A stretch of 10,861 nucleotides of DNA from JBEEMU01 sp043778315. GTDB taxonomy: Bacteria > Bacteroidota > Bacteroidia > Chitinophagales > Saprospiraceae. The position numbers were made by a program, and so were the translations under genes. Below, one piece after another: positions 1 through 6,998 of the stretch (positions are counted from its first letter, which is position 1; each line of letters opens with the position of its first letter). The DNA lies in NCBI GenBank assembly GCA_043778315.1, contig JAYWGJ010000016.1, positions 1 to 10,861 of the forward strand. The letters run 5' to 3'. The notes beneath the pieces were generated by a model, which made no database searches, had not been told where the DNA came from, and saw only the letters and a program-made list of their open reading frames with translations.

Positions 1-641
1 TAATAATTCTCTACTTCTATCGGATTGGTGTAATGTAATGCCAACAAGCGCGCAAAGACGTAATGCATCTTAGTTGCTAACTCTTGTCGAGTACGCTCAA
101 TCTCTTTTTGCGCTTGTTGCAAATAGCTTTCTTTCGCTTGCTGCGCTGAACGAATATCGCTTGTCGTCATGAGCCACCCATCTACCGATGTTTTCACATC
201 GGCAAGGTTCGGGTATTTAGCAAGTTTGTCTGATAAGTTTCTAACAGTTGCCAAACGATTTTCATAAGTAGAAACATAGAAAGAAGTACGTCCATTACCC
301 ATCAAATAGGTGTATTCTACGGTATTCGGACGGTACACAAACATAATACGAATGTCCCAATCTTCTACTTGTGGGCGCAGCTCGTCCATAGCGCGCACTA
401 ATTGCAGCGTCAGGCTTTGCCGTTCATCTCCTACTAAGGAAGACGACCGCCAAGTATCATAAAATAAATTGTAAATAGGGCTTAACTCCATCGCTAAGTC
501 TGCCAAAACAGGGTTGGAGGCTGCTCTTCCATTTAGTTTATCGTAATGGTCGCGTGAAAGCAGTACCATACGCTTGTAATTGTTCTTCGTCGCATTGTCG
601 AACACGTTGCGCAAGTAACCAAAGTTCGGCTCTAAATTCAT
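1..641 (-). CDS. Hypothetical protein, 3' end at or beyond window edge
   Basis: This reading frame starts at the ATG at 641-639 (MNLEPNFGYLRNVFDNATK...) and stays open for 213 codons to the left edge. The next codon begins TA, so the gene either stops there (TAA or TAG) or continues with Tyr. The start is well fixed: an in-frame TAA lies at 656-654 and there is no other ATG between. The protein has no signal peptide, lipobox or membrane segment, so it is probably cytoplasmic. Residues about 20-95 look helical, a central part (about 97-130) has beta-like stretches, and residues about 162-200 form a charged Gln/Glu/Arg-rich helix that could be a short coiled coil. I do not recognise the family. 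It has its own promoter candidate at 838-870, which implies a leader of roughly 190 nt. No recognisable ribosome-binding site precedes the start, as is usual in Bacteroidota. Confidence 0.8.
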   Translation of the reverse strand, partial: MNLEPNFGYLRNVFDNATKNNYKRMVLLSRDHYDKLNGRAASNPVLADLAMELSPIYNLFYDTWRSSSLVGDERQSLTLQLVRAMDELRPQVEDWDIRIMFVYRPNTVEYTYLMGNGRTSFYVSTYENRLATVRNLSDKLAKYPNLADVKTSVDGWLMTTSDIRSAQQAKESYLQQAQKEIERTRQELATKMHYVFARLLALHYTNPIEVENY

Positions 642-723
642 AGAATAGTCTTTTTAGAAAGTAAATAGATAAGGTAAATGTATGTTTAAAATTTATTATA
701 GCTATCGGGAGCGATAAAAATAG

Positions 724-751
724 TTAAACCGCAGCATTTGCGTAGGTTTAA
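724..751 (-). other. Possible leader hairpin
   Basis: TTAAACC at 724-730 pairs with GGTTTAA at 745-751. Inside it GCA (731-733) can pair with TGC (739-741), leaving a GTA bulge on one side. The element lies inside the predicted long untranslated leader of the minus-strand gene that starts at 641, so it may fold in that mRNA. No T-run follows on either strand, so it is not a typical terminator. A second small inverted repeat, TATCG-GGAG-CGATA, lies close by near 703-716. Function unknown. Confidence 0.3.
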
Positions 752-837
752 TCTATTTTCGAGTGTAGATAAGAGCTATAATTAATTTTATTCAGCTATG
801 AAAATGTATGTTAATTGACTTTTATTAACTAATAACG

Positions 838-870
838 CAAAGGTAATATTATTTATTCCAATAATCCAAA
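838..870 (-). promoter_or_regulatory. Bacteroidota-type promoter for the gene at 641
   Basis: Read on the minus strand, TTTG (870-867) is followed after 21 nt by TACCTTTG (845-838). This matches the Bacteroidota housekeeping sigma pattern of a TTTG/TTG -33 box and a TAnnTTTG -7 box with a spacer of about 17-23 nt. Transcription would start near 831 and run into the minus-strand gene at 641. Confidence 0.6.
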
Positions 871-968
871 TAAAAATGAAAATAAATTTGTTTTATAAAA
901 TAAATGTGCGTAACTTTGGGGCAGAGAGAGCCTCCCGAACAATAAGAATTGGCGTGCAGAGAGCAAAG

Positions 969-1136
969 AGCCTTCCCCGACCTCTCCGTAAGGAGGATAG
1001 ACGGTACACTTAAAAAAATAGGAGGTAGTTTATAAGGATAAATACGGCGTGCATCTCTCCGTCTCCCCTCCTTGGAGAGGTTGGGAGTGGCACTGAAAAG
1101 ACGCGAAGGTACTAAATGCACATAAATACGGCGAGA
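969..1136. repeat. Inverted-repeat element, copy 1
   Basis: This is the first of two tandem copies with a 168-nt period. Its left arm (969-1004, starting AGCCTTCCCCGACC) and right arm (about 1059-1091, ending GGTTGGGAGTGGC) are imperfect reverse complements about 35 nt long, separated by about 54 nt. A tail of about 45 nt (ACTGAAAAGACGCGAAGG...) follows and is also shared with copy 2. Each arm carries its own small hairpin (CCTCTCCGTAAGGAGG type). The arms are more diverged than in copy 2. No transposase is present, so it resembles a MITE-like or REP-like intergenic repeat. Confidence 0.75.
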
Positions 1137-1297
1137 AGCCTCCCCCAACCCCTCCGTAAGGAGGGGAGACGGTACATTCAAAAAAATAGGAGGTAATAAC
1201 TGCACATAAATATACTATATATCTCTCCGTCTCCCCTCCTTAGAGGGGTTGGGGGTAGCTCTGAAAACACACGAAGACATAAGCTACACACAAATAC
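1137..1297. repeat. Inverted-repeat element, copy 2
   Basis: This is the second tandem copy, offset by exactly 168 nt from copy 1 in both arms. The left arm at 1137-1172 contains CCCCCAACCCCTCCGTAAGG. The right arm at about 1227-1260 is its near-perfect reverse complement except for a 2-nt loop difference. The internal hairpin CCCCTCC-GTAA-GGAGGGG is perfect, so each arm can fold alone or pair with the other arm. The spacer shares AAAAAAATAGGAGGTA with copy 1. Homology with copy 1 fades near 1297. Confidence 0.78.
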
Positions 1298-1438
1298 TTT
1301 TATACACTTTTACATAACTATAAAACTACACAAAAACATATTTCTGTACTTCTGCATAAGCGTCAAAATGCACATTTACAAGCGATTACATTTAGTCATT
1401 ACTATCATTATAAACAATCATATCATAAACAAAAAATC

Positions 1439-2821
1439 ATGAAAAATCTAATTAATCAGTTTTATAATGCGGCTACAGTATGCTGTTTCGTGTGCGCGGC
1501 TTTTGGGGCTGATGCGCAAATCGTGAATATTCCAGACGCAAATTTTAGAAATGCTTTATTTAATACGCTTTGCGTAGATACAGATAATTTTAATGGTGGA
1601 GATGCAAGTGCAGACCGTAATAACGACGGAATAATACAAGCAAGTGAAGCTTTATATGTAACGAGTTTGGACGTAAGCAGTCAAAATATCACGGACTTGA
1701 CTGGTATTGAAAGATTTACTAATATAAGACGTTTTTATTGCTCTTATAACAATTTAATGAACTTAAATTTACAACCTTTAACCCGTTTAACAGATTTATA
1801 TTGTGGTAATAATCCGTTTACAAATTTAAATTTACAGTATTCCACAAATTTAAAAGTTCTGAATTGTACTAATAGCCAACTATTTACACTTAATATACAA
1901 AATTTATTAAATTTAGATGATGTAGATTGCTCTGTAGGACGATTATCGAGTATAAATATGCAGGGTTCAGTTAATATAACATATTTAACTTGTACAGATA
2001 ATCAATTAGTTAGTCTAAATTTACAAGATGTACCTAGTATGAGAGCTTTAAGATGTTATAATAATAAAATAGAAAGTTTGAATGCGCAGGGTTTAGTTAG
2101 TTTAACAGGTCTATATTTATATAATAATAAGTTAGTTAGTCTAAACGTTCAAGGTGCTTCCAGTTTAGTTTATTTAGATTGTAATAATAATTTACTTAAT
2201 AGTTTGAATGTGCAAGCACTTAGTAATTTGAAATTTTTGTATTGTTTCGATAATAAATTAACTATTTTAAACGTACAAGGACTGACCAATTTGAGAGATT
2301 TTACTTGCGGTAGTAATCAATTAGCTTATATGAATGTGCAAGGATTGAATCAATTAAGTTATTTTGATTGTTCATATAATCCTATAGCTTGTCTTTCTCA
2401 GTTACCTAATTCACTTCAAATACTTGATATAGATAGTACTAATATCATTTGCCTCCCAAATCAACCTTCAGGACTTGTTAATGGTACGGGTGCTTTTTTA
2501 CCGCTCTGTCAAGCAGGCAATACTAATAACTGCTACGTCGCAACTACAAACTCCGCCGCCTCTGCAAACGCCGCGCTTCGCGTATCACCAAACCCGATGC
2601 GCGACGCAACAATTTTTGAGCTTACAGACGCACCCGCGTTCGGCAGTGCAAATTCCGCGACACTCCTAGTGTATAATACGATAGGGCAAGCGGTGCGCAC
2701 GGTGTCTTTTGAGGGAAATAAATGCACGTTTGTTCGCGACGCGCTGCCCACAGGCTGCTATTTTTATAGTGTACAATCAGGCGCGGACGTACTGAATAAA
2801 GGAAAATTAGTGATAGAATAA
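1439..2821 (+). CDS. Secreted leucine-rich-repeat protein with T9SS sorting domain
   Basis: This is a 460-residue surface or secreted protein. Residues 1-27 form a signal peptide (hydrophobic core about 11-22, likely cut after GADAQ). Residues 28-93 resemble the N-terminal cap of Bacteroidota LRR proteins (IPDANF...). The cap includes a perfect EF-hand-like loop at 59-70 (D59, N61, D63, G64, I66, E70) that could bind calcium. Eleven 21-residue LRRs of the TpLRR style (LxxLxCxxNxLxxLNVQ) span about 94-324, with Cys at every 21st residue from 101 to 311 except Leu227. Residues about 380-460 are a type A T9SS C-terminal domain: SPNP at 383-386, VYNTIGQ, LPTGCYFYSV and the terminal GKLVIE. Such domains direct export through the type IX system and are usually cleaved on attachment. 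The likely role is binding protein or glycan ligands outside the cell; the ligand is unknown. The LRR part is strikingly AT-rich compared with the sorting domain. Confidence 0.92.
   Translation: MKNLINQFYNAATVCCFVCAAFGADAQIVNIPDANFRNALFNTLCVDTDNFNGGDASADRNNDGIIQASEALYVTSLDVSSQNITDLTGIERFTNIRRFYCSYNNLMNLNLQPLTRLTDLYCGNNPFTNLNLQYSTNLKVLNCTNSQLFTLNIQNLLNLDDVDCSVGRLSSINMQGSVNITYLTCTDNQLVSLNLQDVPSMRALRCYNNKIESLNAQGLVSLTGLYLYNNKLVSLNVQGASSLVYLDCNNNLLNSLNVQALSNLKFLYCFDNKLTILNVQGLTNLRDFTCGSNQLAYMNVQGLNQLSYFDCSYNPIACLSQLPNSLQILDIDSTNIICLPNQPSGLVNGTGAFLPLCQAGNTNNCYVATTNSAASANAALRVSPNPMRDATIFELTDAPAFGSANSATLLVYNTIGQAVRTVSFEGNKCTFVRDALPTGCYFYSVQSGADVLNKGKLVIE
1718..2410 (+). repeat. 63-nt coding repeats (11 LRR units)
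   Basis: Eleven in-frame units of exactly 63 nt encode 21-residue leucine-rich repeats, beginning TNIRRFYC, TRLTDLYC, TNLKVLNC, LNLDDVDC, VNITYLTC, PSMRALRC, VSLTGLYL, SSLVYLDC, SNLKFLYC, TNLRDFTC and NQLSYFDC. The last unit loses the consensus in its second half. At DNA level the units are diverged, with short shared words such as AATAATAA and AATGTGCAAG, so this is an old array and not a recent slippage expansion. Confidence 0.85.
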
Positions 2822-2886
2822 GCGAAACGGATAAACGCGGCGTGTGTAGAGCGTGTGGCGGATATTGATTATTATAATAACAAGCA

Positions 2887-3477
2887 ATGAATCATTTAGC
2901 ACATTTTTATTTGGCGCGTCCCGACCCCGAGTTGATGGTCGGCGCGATAGTAGCGGACTATGCGCGTGGCGAAGTAGCGGCGTTACCTTATACCGAAGGC
3001 ATCAAAAAAGGCATCGCGCTGCACCGTTTTATCGATACGTTTACGGACAATCACGCTACGGTGCGCCGCATGACCGAACTGCTGCACCCTACGCAACACA
3101 AATACGCGCCGATAGTAGTAGATGTGTGTTTTGACTACTTTTTGGCAACCGATTGGGCGCGTTATGCACCTGATTGCACACTTGCAGCGTTCTCGAAGTC
3201 TGTATGCGCTATTTTATTGCAATACGAAGCCGTCTTACCTACGCCCTTGCAGGCGCGGCTGCCCAAAATGGTTGCCAATAATTTTTTGGTGCATTATAAT
3301 AGCTACGACGGTTTGCGCTACGCTTTTGAGTCTATCCATAAACGCACGAGTTTTGCCTCCGCGTTATTGACCGCAACAGATGATTTTGTCCGATTACAGC
3401 CCGAGATGCAAGTGGCATTTGATGTATTTTTTGCGGAGCTGCGTGGTGCTTGTCGAGAAGCGTATGGTGGGGAGTGA
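2887..3477 (+). CDS. acpH: Acyl-carrier-protein phosphodiesterase
   Basis: The 196-residue product matches the ACP phosphodiesterase family in length (about 193 in E. coli) and in its motif order. The N-terminal MNHLAHFYLA comes first, then GAIVADYARG around 19-28, GIALHRFIDTFTDNH at 42-55 carrying the conserved His/Asp residues, and a VVDVCFDYFLATDW stretch at 77-90. These enzymes remove the 4'-phosphopantetheine group from holo-ACP in the cytoplasm, giving apo-ACP, and are related to the HD fold. There is no signal peptide. The gene lies 65 nt after the LRR gene on the same strand. No promoter or terminator is evident between them, so they may be co-transcribed, although their functions are unrelated. 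A strong terminator lies downstream at 3621-3661. The symbol rests on family resemblance; activity is not proven here. Confidence 0.88.
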   Translation: MNHLAHFYLARPDPELMVGAIVADYARGEVAALPYTEGIKKGIALHRFIDTFTDNHATVRRMTELLHPTQHKYAPIVVDVCFDYFLATDWARYAPDCTLAAFSKSVCAILLQYEAVLPTPLQARLPKMVANNFLVHYNSYDGLRYAFESIHKRTSFASALLTATDDFVRLQPEMQVAFDVFFAELRGACREAYGGE

Positions 3478-3510
3478 TGTGGTTAGAGTAAAAATGTATA
3501 ATCTTTTTTG

Positions 3511-3534
3511 TGCAGTAGTCTAAAGCCTACTGCA
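3511..3534. repeat. Perfect 8-bp inverted repeat
   Basis: TGCAGTAG (3511-3518) and CTACTGCA (3527-3534) are perfect reverse complements around the 8-nt loop TCTAAAGC. The hairpin lies 33 nt after the acpH stop codon. No T-run follows immediately, so it is less likely to be the main terminator and may be an mRNA 3'-end stabiliser or a REP-like repeat. Confidence 0.5.
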
Positions 3535-3620
3535 ATTCATATTCAACCTTATTCAGGGTTATTATTATCTAAACCTACTTTATTAACATCTAAATTATCA
3601 TTTTTTTGCTACACAACAAC

Positions 3621-3661
3621 AAAAACGCGCCCTATCTTGCTATAAGACAGGGCGCGTTTTT
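3621..3661. terminator. Bidirectional rho-independent terminator
   Basis: Arms of 18 nt at 3621-3638 and 3644-3661 pair with a single A-C mismatch (3634 against 3648) around the 5-nt loop GCTAT. The GC-rich core ACGCGCCCT/AGGGCGCGT is flanked by A5 on the left and T5 on the right, so it gives a U-tailed hairpin when read from either strand. It separates the convergent plus-strand acpH gene and minus-strand ABC transporter operon and can serve both. Confidence 0.9.
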
Positions 3662-3684
3662 ATGCGTAATTATAATAATAAAAT

Positions 3685-5460
3685 TTAATACGCCGACGGA
3701 ATAGCGGCGATAAGGCGTTTGGTGTAGTCTTGCTGCGGCGTAGTATAGATGTTGTCCGCGTCGCCTTGCTCTATTATCTGCCCGTTGTGCATGACGAGCA
3801 TTCGGTCGGCGATTTGCTTCACAACAGATAAGTCGTGCGATATGAAGATGTAGGAAAGGTCAAACTGCTCGCGTAAATCCATCAATAAATTGAGAACTTG
3901 CGCCTGTACAGACACGTCGAGGGCTGATACGCATTCATCGCAGATGATAAAACGCGGCGACAAGGCTAAGGCACGAGCGATACAGACCCGTTGTCTTTGT
4001 CCGCCCGATAGTTCGTGCGCATAACGCGCCAAATACTTACTTTGCAAGCCTACGGTGTCTAATAAATGCGCCGCCCGCGCTTTGCGGTCGGCTGCCGACG
4101 CACCTATTCGGTGTACATACATTGGTTCGGTGAGGGCATCGCTTACCGTCTGACGTGGGTTGAGCGAAGCAAAAGGGTCTTGAAATATAATTTGCATCTG
4201 TTGGCGAAACGGCAGCATCTCTTTGTCGCTAAATGCGCTAATATCGGTATTGTCATAAATAATTTTGCCCGTCTGATGTGCTATCAAGCGCAAAACAGCA
4301 CGCCCGAGTGTCGTCTTTCCGCAGCCACTTTCTCCTACCAAACCTAATGTTTCTCCCTTTTTTAGGTCAAAACTAACGTTATTGACGGCATCGATACAGG
4401 TTTTAGGCTGACCCCAAAAGTTATTGCTTTGCGCATAACGCACCGTAAGGTCTTGTACTTGTAGGATATTTGGCTGCTGCGCTAATAGGTGTTGTCGGGT
4501 AGCGCGGGCGGTGTCTGTAAGCCGCTTATCGCTAACAAATTGAGTGACGGAGGCTGCTTTTTCGGTGATAAGAAACCAATCCGCATTTGGCTGAACGTCC
4601 ATAAAATCAGCTACGGTAGGCAGGCGCGTGAAGCGTTGCGTGAGCGACGGACGACAGGCAAGCAAGCCGCGAGTATAAGGGTGTTTCGGTGCAGCAAAAA
4701 TCTCCGCGACCGTTCCCGTTTCTACTATCCGCCCCTTATACATCACCGCGACGGTGTCGGCGATTTCTGCCACTATGCCGAGGTCGTGCGTGATAAAAAG
4801 GATAGCCATATTGTACTGCTTTTGGAGGTCAGCCATGAGTTCCAAAATGGCTTTCTGCACCGTCACATCAAGCGCGGTGGTCGGCTCGTCGGCGATAAGC
4901 AGCGTCGGATTGCAAGACATTGCCATCGCTATCATTACGCGCTGCTTTTGTCCGCCCGATAATTGGTGCGGATAGGCGTTGTAAATGCGCTCGGGGTCGA
5001 GTAGATTTACTTGCGTGAATAATGCCAAAACTTGTTGTTTGGCAGTTGCAATATTCCTTTTTTTGTGTGTCAATATCGCCTCCGCGACTTGCGCGCCGCA
5101 GGTAAAAACGGGGTTTAGAGCGGTCGCAGGTTCTTGAAAGACCATAGCGAGGTCGCCGCCGCGATACGATTGCATTTGCGCTTCGCTGATTTGCAGCAAG
5201 TCGACGGGTGTACTATTATCAGTATTATAATATAGTATAGAGCCACTTATCCCCGCTTTTGTATCGTGCAATAAACGCAAAATAGAGAGCGCGGTAACAG
5301 ATTTACCGCTCCCTGATTCGCCCACTACGCCTAAGGTTTCTCCTTTATATACCGTAAAACTGATGTCATCGACCGCCCGCACCGTACCGTTGTCCGAAGC
5401 GAACTTCGTACTTAGGTTGCGCACCTCGAGGAGGGGCAGGCGGGGCGAGTGTTGCGGCAT
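3685..5460 (-). CDS. ABC transporter, two fused ATPase domains (peptide/nickel type)
   Basis: The 591-residue cytoplasmic ATPase carries two complete nucleotide-binding domains, like DppD fused to DppF, or YejF/GsiA. In domain 1, Walker A is GESGSGKS (47-54), the Q-loop is at Gln109, the signature is LSGGQ (167-171), Walker B is LLIADE with catalytic Glu192, and the H-loop is His225. The oligopeptide C-terminal motif HPYTRGLL (260-267) follows. In domain 2, Walker A is GESGCGKT (376-383), the Q-loop is Gln427, LSGGQ is at 484-488, Walker B is FIICDE with Glu509, and the H-loop is His542. All catalytic residues are present, so both sites should hydrolyse ATP. It would power import of peptides or a similar solute, but no permease genes are adjacent. 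It starts 18 nt after the lipoprotein gene upstream and is probably in its operon; the terminator at 3621-3661 ends the unit. Confidence 0.93.
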   Translation of the reverse strand: MPQHSPRLPLLEVRNLSTKFASDNGTVRAVDDISFTVYKGETLGVVGESGSGKSVTALSILRLLHDTKAGISGSILYYNTDNSTPVDLLQISEAQMQSYRGGDLAMVFQEPATALNPVFTCGAQVAEAILTHKKRNIATAKQQVLALFTQVNLLDPERIYNAYPHQLSGGQKQRVMIAMAMSCNPTLLIADEPTTALDVTVQKAILELMADLQKQYNMAILFITHDLGIVAEIADTVAVMYKGRIVETGTVAEIFAAPKHPYTRGLLACRPSLTQRFTRLPTVADFMDVQPNADWFLITEKAASVTQFVSDKRLTDTARATRQHLLAQQPNILQVQDLTVRYAQSNNFWGQPKTCIDAVNNVSFDLKKGETLGLVGESGCGKTTLGRAVLRLIAHQTGKIIYDNTDISAFSDKEMLPFRQQMQIIFQDPFASLNPRQTVSDALTEPMYVHRIGASAADRKARAAHLLDTVGLQSKYLARYAHELSGGQRQRVCIARALALSPRFIICDECVSALDVSVQAQVLNLLMDLREQFDLSYIFISHDLSVVKQIADRMLVMHNGQIIEQGDADNIYTTPQQDYTKRLIAAIPSAY

Positions 5461-5478
5461 ACGAGGTAGTGTTTTAGT

Positions 5479-6870
5479 TTAATTTGCTTTCTCAAAACCC
5501 GTCGCGCCATAGCGCAAGACGTGCATAAATTGGTTTTCGTACTGATGCGTGTCTGCGGTGGTTTCAGACGGCTTAGTCGGATTGCGTTTGAGTGGTTTAA
5601 AGTCAAATTTGGTGGTCATATAGTCCTTCGAGAGGCTGCTGTCGTCCAAAAAATCCTTAAAAAATAAGCCGTATTCGTCCATCATTCTACCTGAATACAA
5701 CATAATATCGTAACCGCGATACACGTTCGCGCCTGGCATCAAGCCGTAAGTGCTAAAATAACGTTTACGGAAGTCTTTGGTAATTTCATCGTCTTTATTG
5801 ACTAAGTAGTCGCGGCTAATATAGGTCGTTCTACCACCTAAATAGCTACCAATCCAATCCATTTCGTACCAACCGGGCATACCCACAATTACGGGTTCAT
5901 CGGAGCTGCTGAGTTTGGGTAAGTTACTTTGTAAAAAGTCTTTACGCAACGATGGAACAAAGACGATAGGTTGTCCTTTGTCCCCCATAATAGTCTTCCA
6001 ATTCGCCACTTCATCTGCACCGATGACTGTCATTTTCGGTTTGCCCGTGATGCGTGTGTAGGCGGCTTGTACTTTGTCCAAATTCTGCCCTTCCACTTCC
6101 GAGTTGCCTTTCACGACCGCAAAATTAGCGGTTGCGTACTTGCTATCTAAGTATTTTAGGAGGCTTTCGAGGTGTGTTTCTATGGTCGGACATACCTGTA
6201 TATAGTTGGGCGCGGCGTTCTCTTTGGTGATGAGGTTCGGATTGAGCGGCGAGACTAAGGCGATATTATTGTGTTCACAAAAATCGGCAGTTTTGCGAAG
6301 GTCTTCATTCTGCAACGGACCGATTATTAGGTCGGCATCGCGGAGCGTTTCGGTCATCAGCAAGTTATCTAAGCCATGAATCTTGGTGTCATAGACATGA
6401 ACGTCCAATTTCATGTTTTCGGATTTGAGGTCGTAGAGCGCGATGAGCGCGCCTGCGTAAAACTCCACTGCCATCTGTTGCAAATTACTTGCTGATTTTA
6501 TATTTCTGAAAGTAGCAGCATCAAATGGCATCATAATGACGATGTTGTAGCGGTCAAGTTTCTCGAGTTTTTTGAATTTATAATTGGCGTGTCGGGTACC
6601 TGCAGGCGCGTAGGTCGGCTGCTTGCCGTTGCCTTTTTTTGGGTCGGTGGGTGGTGTGTATTTTGGTTTTGGCGGAGTGCCGCTATCCGTCCATCGCACG
6701 GTATCGACGGGCAGGGTTTGTGCGTTTTTCTCGGTGACGGGTGGTTTTTGTTGGCGCGGCTGTCCAGTAGAAGCCGCGCGACCCGCGCCACAGCTACTCA
6801 ATAAATTGACAATCAAACTCAACGCGAGCGTGTATATAATCGTATTTTTTGATTTGTAATTTGATAACAT
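5479..6870 (-). CDS. Lipoprotein with periplasmic-binding-protein (PBP1/LivK-like) fold
   Basis: This is a 463-residue lipoprotein. The N-terminal signal has a hydrophobic stretch at 11-24 and the lipobox LSSC with Cys27 as lipidation site. A Pro/Lys/Gln-rich linker (about 28-95) leads to a type I periplasmic-binding-like domain (about 105-460). Within it, YNIVIMMPFDA is the first strand, GALIALYDLK a helix of the usual type, and DADLIIGPLQNEDL plus NIALVSPLNPN are the characteristic strand-turn motifs. Such domains bind small ligands such as amino acids or, in LpoA-like relatives, partner proteins. Similar Bacteroidota proteins often also carry LysM repeats; none is seen here. It precedes the ABC ATPase by 18 nt and has its own promoter (6913-6946), so the two are probably one operon. 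The binding fold is not the class usually paired with Dpp/Opp ATPases, so a transport partnership is uncertain. Confidence 0.82.
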   Translation of the reverse strand: MLSNYKSKNTIIYTLALSLIVNLLSSCGAGRAASTGQPRQQKPPVTEKNAQTLPVDTVRWTDSGTPPKPKYTPPTDPKKGNGKQPTYAPAGTRHANYKFKKLEKLDRYNIVIMMPFDAATFRNIKSASNLQQMAVEFYAGALIALYDLKSENMKLDVHVYDTKIHGLDNLLMTETLRDADLIIGPLQNEDLRKTADFCEHNNIALVSPLNPNLITKENAAPNYIQVCPTIETHLESLLKYLDSKYATANFAVVKGNSEVEGQNLDKVQAAYTRITGKPKMTVIGADEVANWKTIMGDKGQPIVFVPSLRKDFLQSNLPKLSSSDEPVIVGMPGWYEMDWIGSYLGGRTTYISRDYLVNKDDEITKDFRKRYFSTYGLMPGANVYRGYDIMLYSGRMMDEYGLFFKDFLDDSSLSKDYMTTKFDFKPLKRNPTKPSETTADTHQYENQFMHVLRYGATGFEKAN

Positions 6871-6912
6871 GGAATGAAAGATTAGAAATGTAACTTTTTA
6901 TGATAAGATTGG

Positions 6913-6946
6913 CAAAGATAGTGATTTTATATAAAAAAGCCGCAAA
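6913..6946 (-). promoter_or_regulatory. Promoter of the lipoprotein-ABC operon
   Basis: On the minus strand TTTG (6946-6943) and TATCTTTG (6920-6913) are separated by 22 nt, matching the Bacteroidota -33/-7 pattern. Transcription would start near 6906, giving a leader of about 36 nt before the ATG at 6870. The -33 box lies inside the stem of the upstream gene's terminator. Confidence 0.62.
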
Positions 6947-6974
6947 TTATCTGTGTGGACAATTTGCGACTTTT
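6935..6974 (-). terminator. Rho-independent terminator of the three-gene cluster
   Basis: AAAAGCCGCAAATT (6935-6948) pairs with AATTTGCGACTTTT (6961-6974) around a 12-nt loop, with one mismatch. Read on the minus strand, the stem ends in GCGGC followed by T6 (about 6938-6933), the form of an intrinsic terminator. It lies 24 nt after the end of the Ppx/GppA-like gene. It also has a short T-run in the plus direction, where no gene needs it. Confidence 0.8.
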
Positions 6975-6998
6975 GTGAGGTATTTTATATTAGCGCTA

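Larger units (their letters stand above)
642..1438. other. Long non-coding stretch
   Basis: No believable gene lies in these roughly 800 bases. The stretch holds the leader and promoter of the minus-strand gene (about 642-870), a degenerate repeat fragment near 927-958, two tandem 168-nt inverted-repeat elements (969-1297), and about 140 nt of AT-rich DNA before the leucine-rich-repeat gene. In that last part the best -7-like words are TACTTCTG (1347-1354) and TACATTTA (1387-1394). Each is imperfect and lacks a clear -33 partner, so I do not call a promoter there. An open frame on the minus strand across 849-1205 only translates the repeat arms. Confidence 0.7.

Noticed and set aside
849..1205. 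Open frame of 118 codons on the minus strand
   Set aside because: It is made almost entirely of the inverted-repeat arms, its peptide repeats simply mirror the DNA repeats, and it covers the promoter region of the gene at 641.
969..1297. Possible CRISPR array
   Set aside because: There are only two copies, the units are 168 nt with internal inverted repeats, the material between arms is conserved and not unique, and there are no cas genes.
2853..3134. Overlapping plus-strand frame at the start of acpH
   Set aside because: It is a shadow of the acpH frame, which has family motifs through its full length; this frame has none.
3931..3960. DECVSALD in place of DEPxSALD after the second Walker B, as a possible broken site
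   Set aside because: The catalytic Glu509 and neighbouring D-loop residues are intact, and variation at the Pro position is tolerated in this class, so the domain should be active.
4489..4962. 157-codon plus-strand frame inside the ABC ATPase gene
   Set aside because: It lies antisense to conserved ATPase motifs and its translation has no recognisable domain; it is an effect of codon composition.
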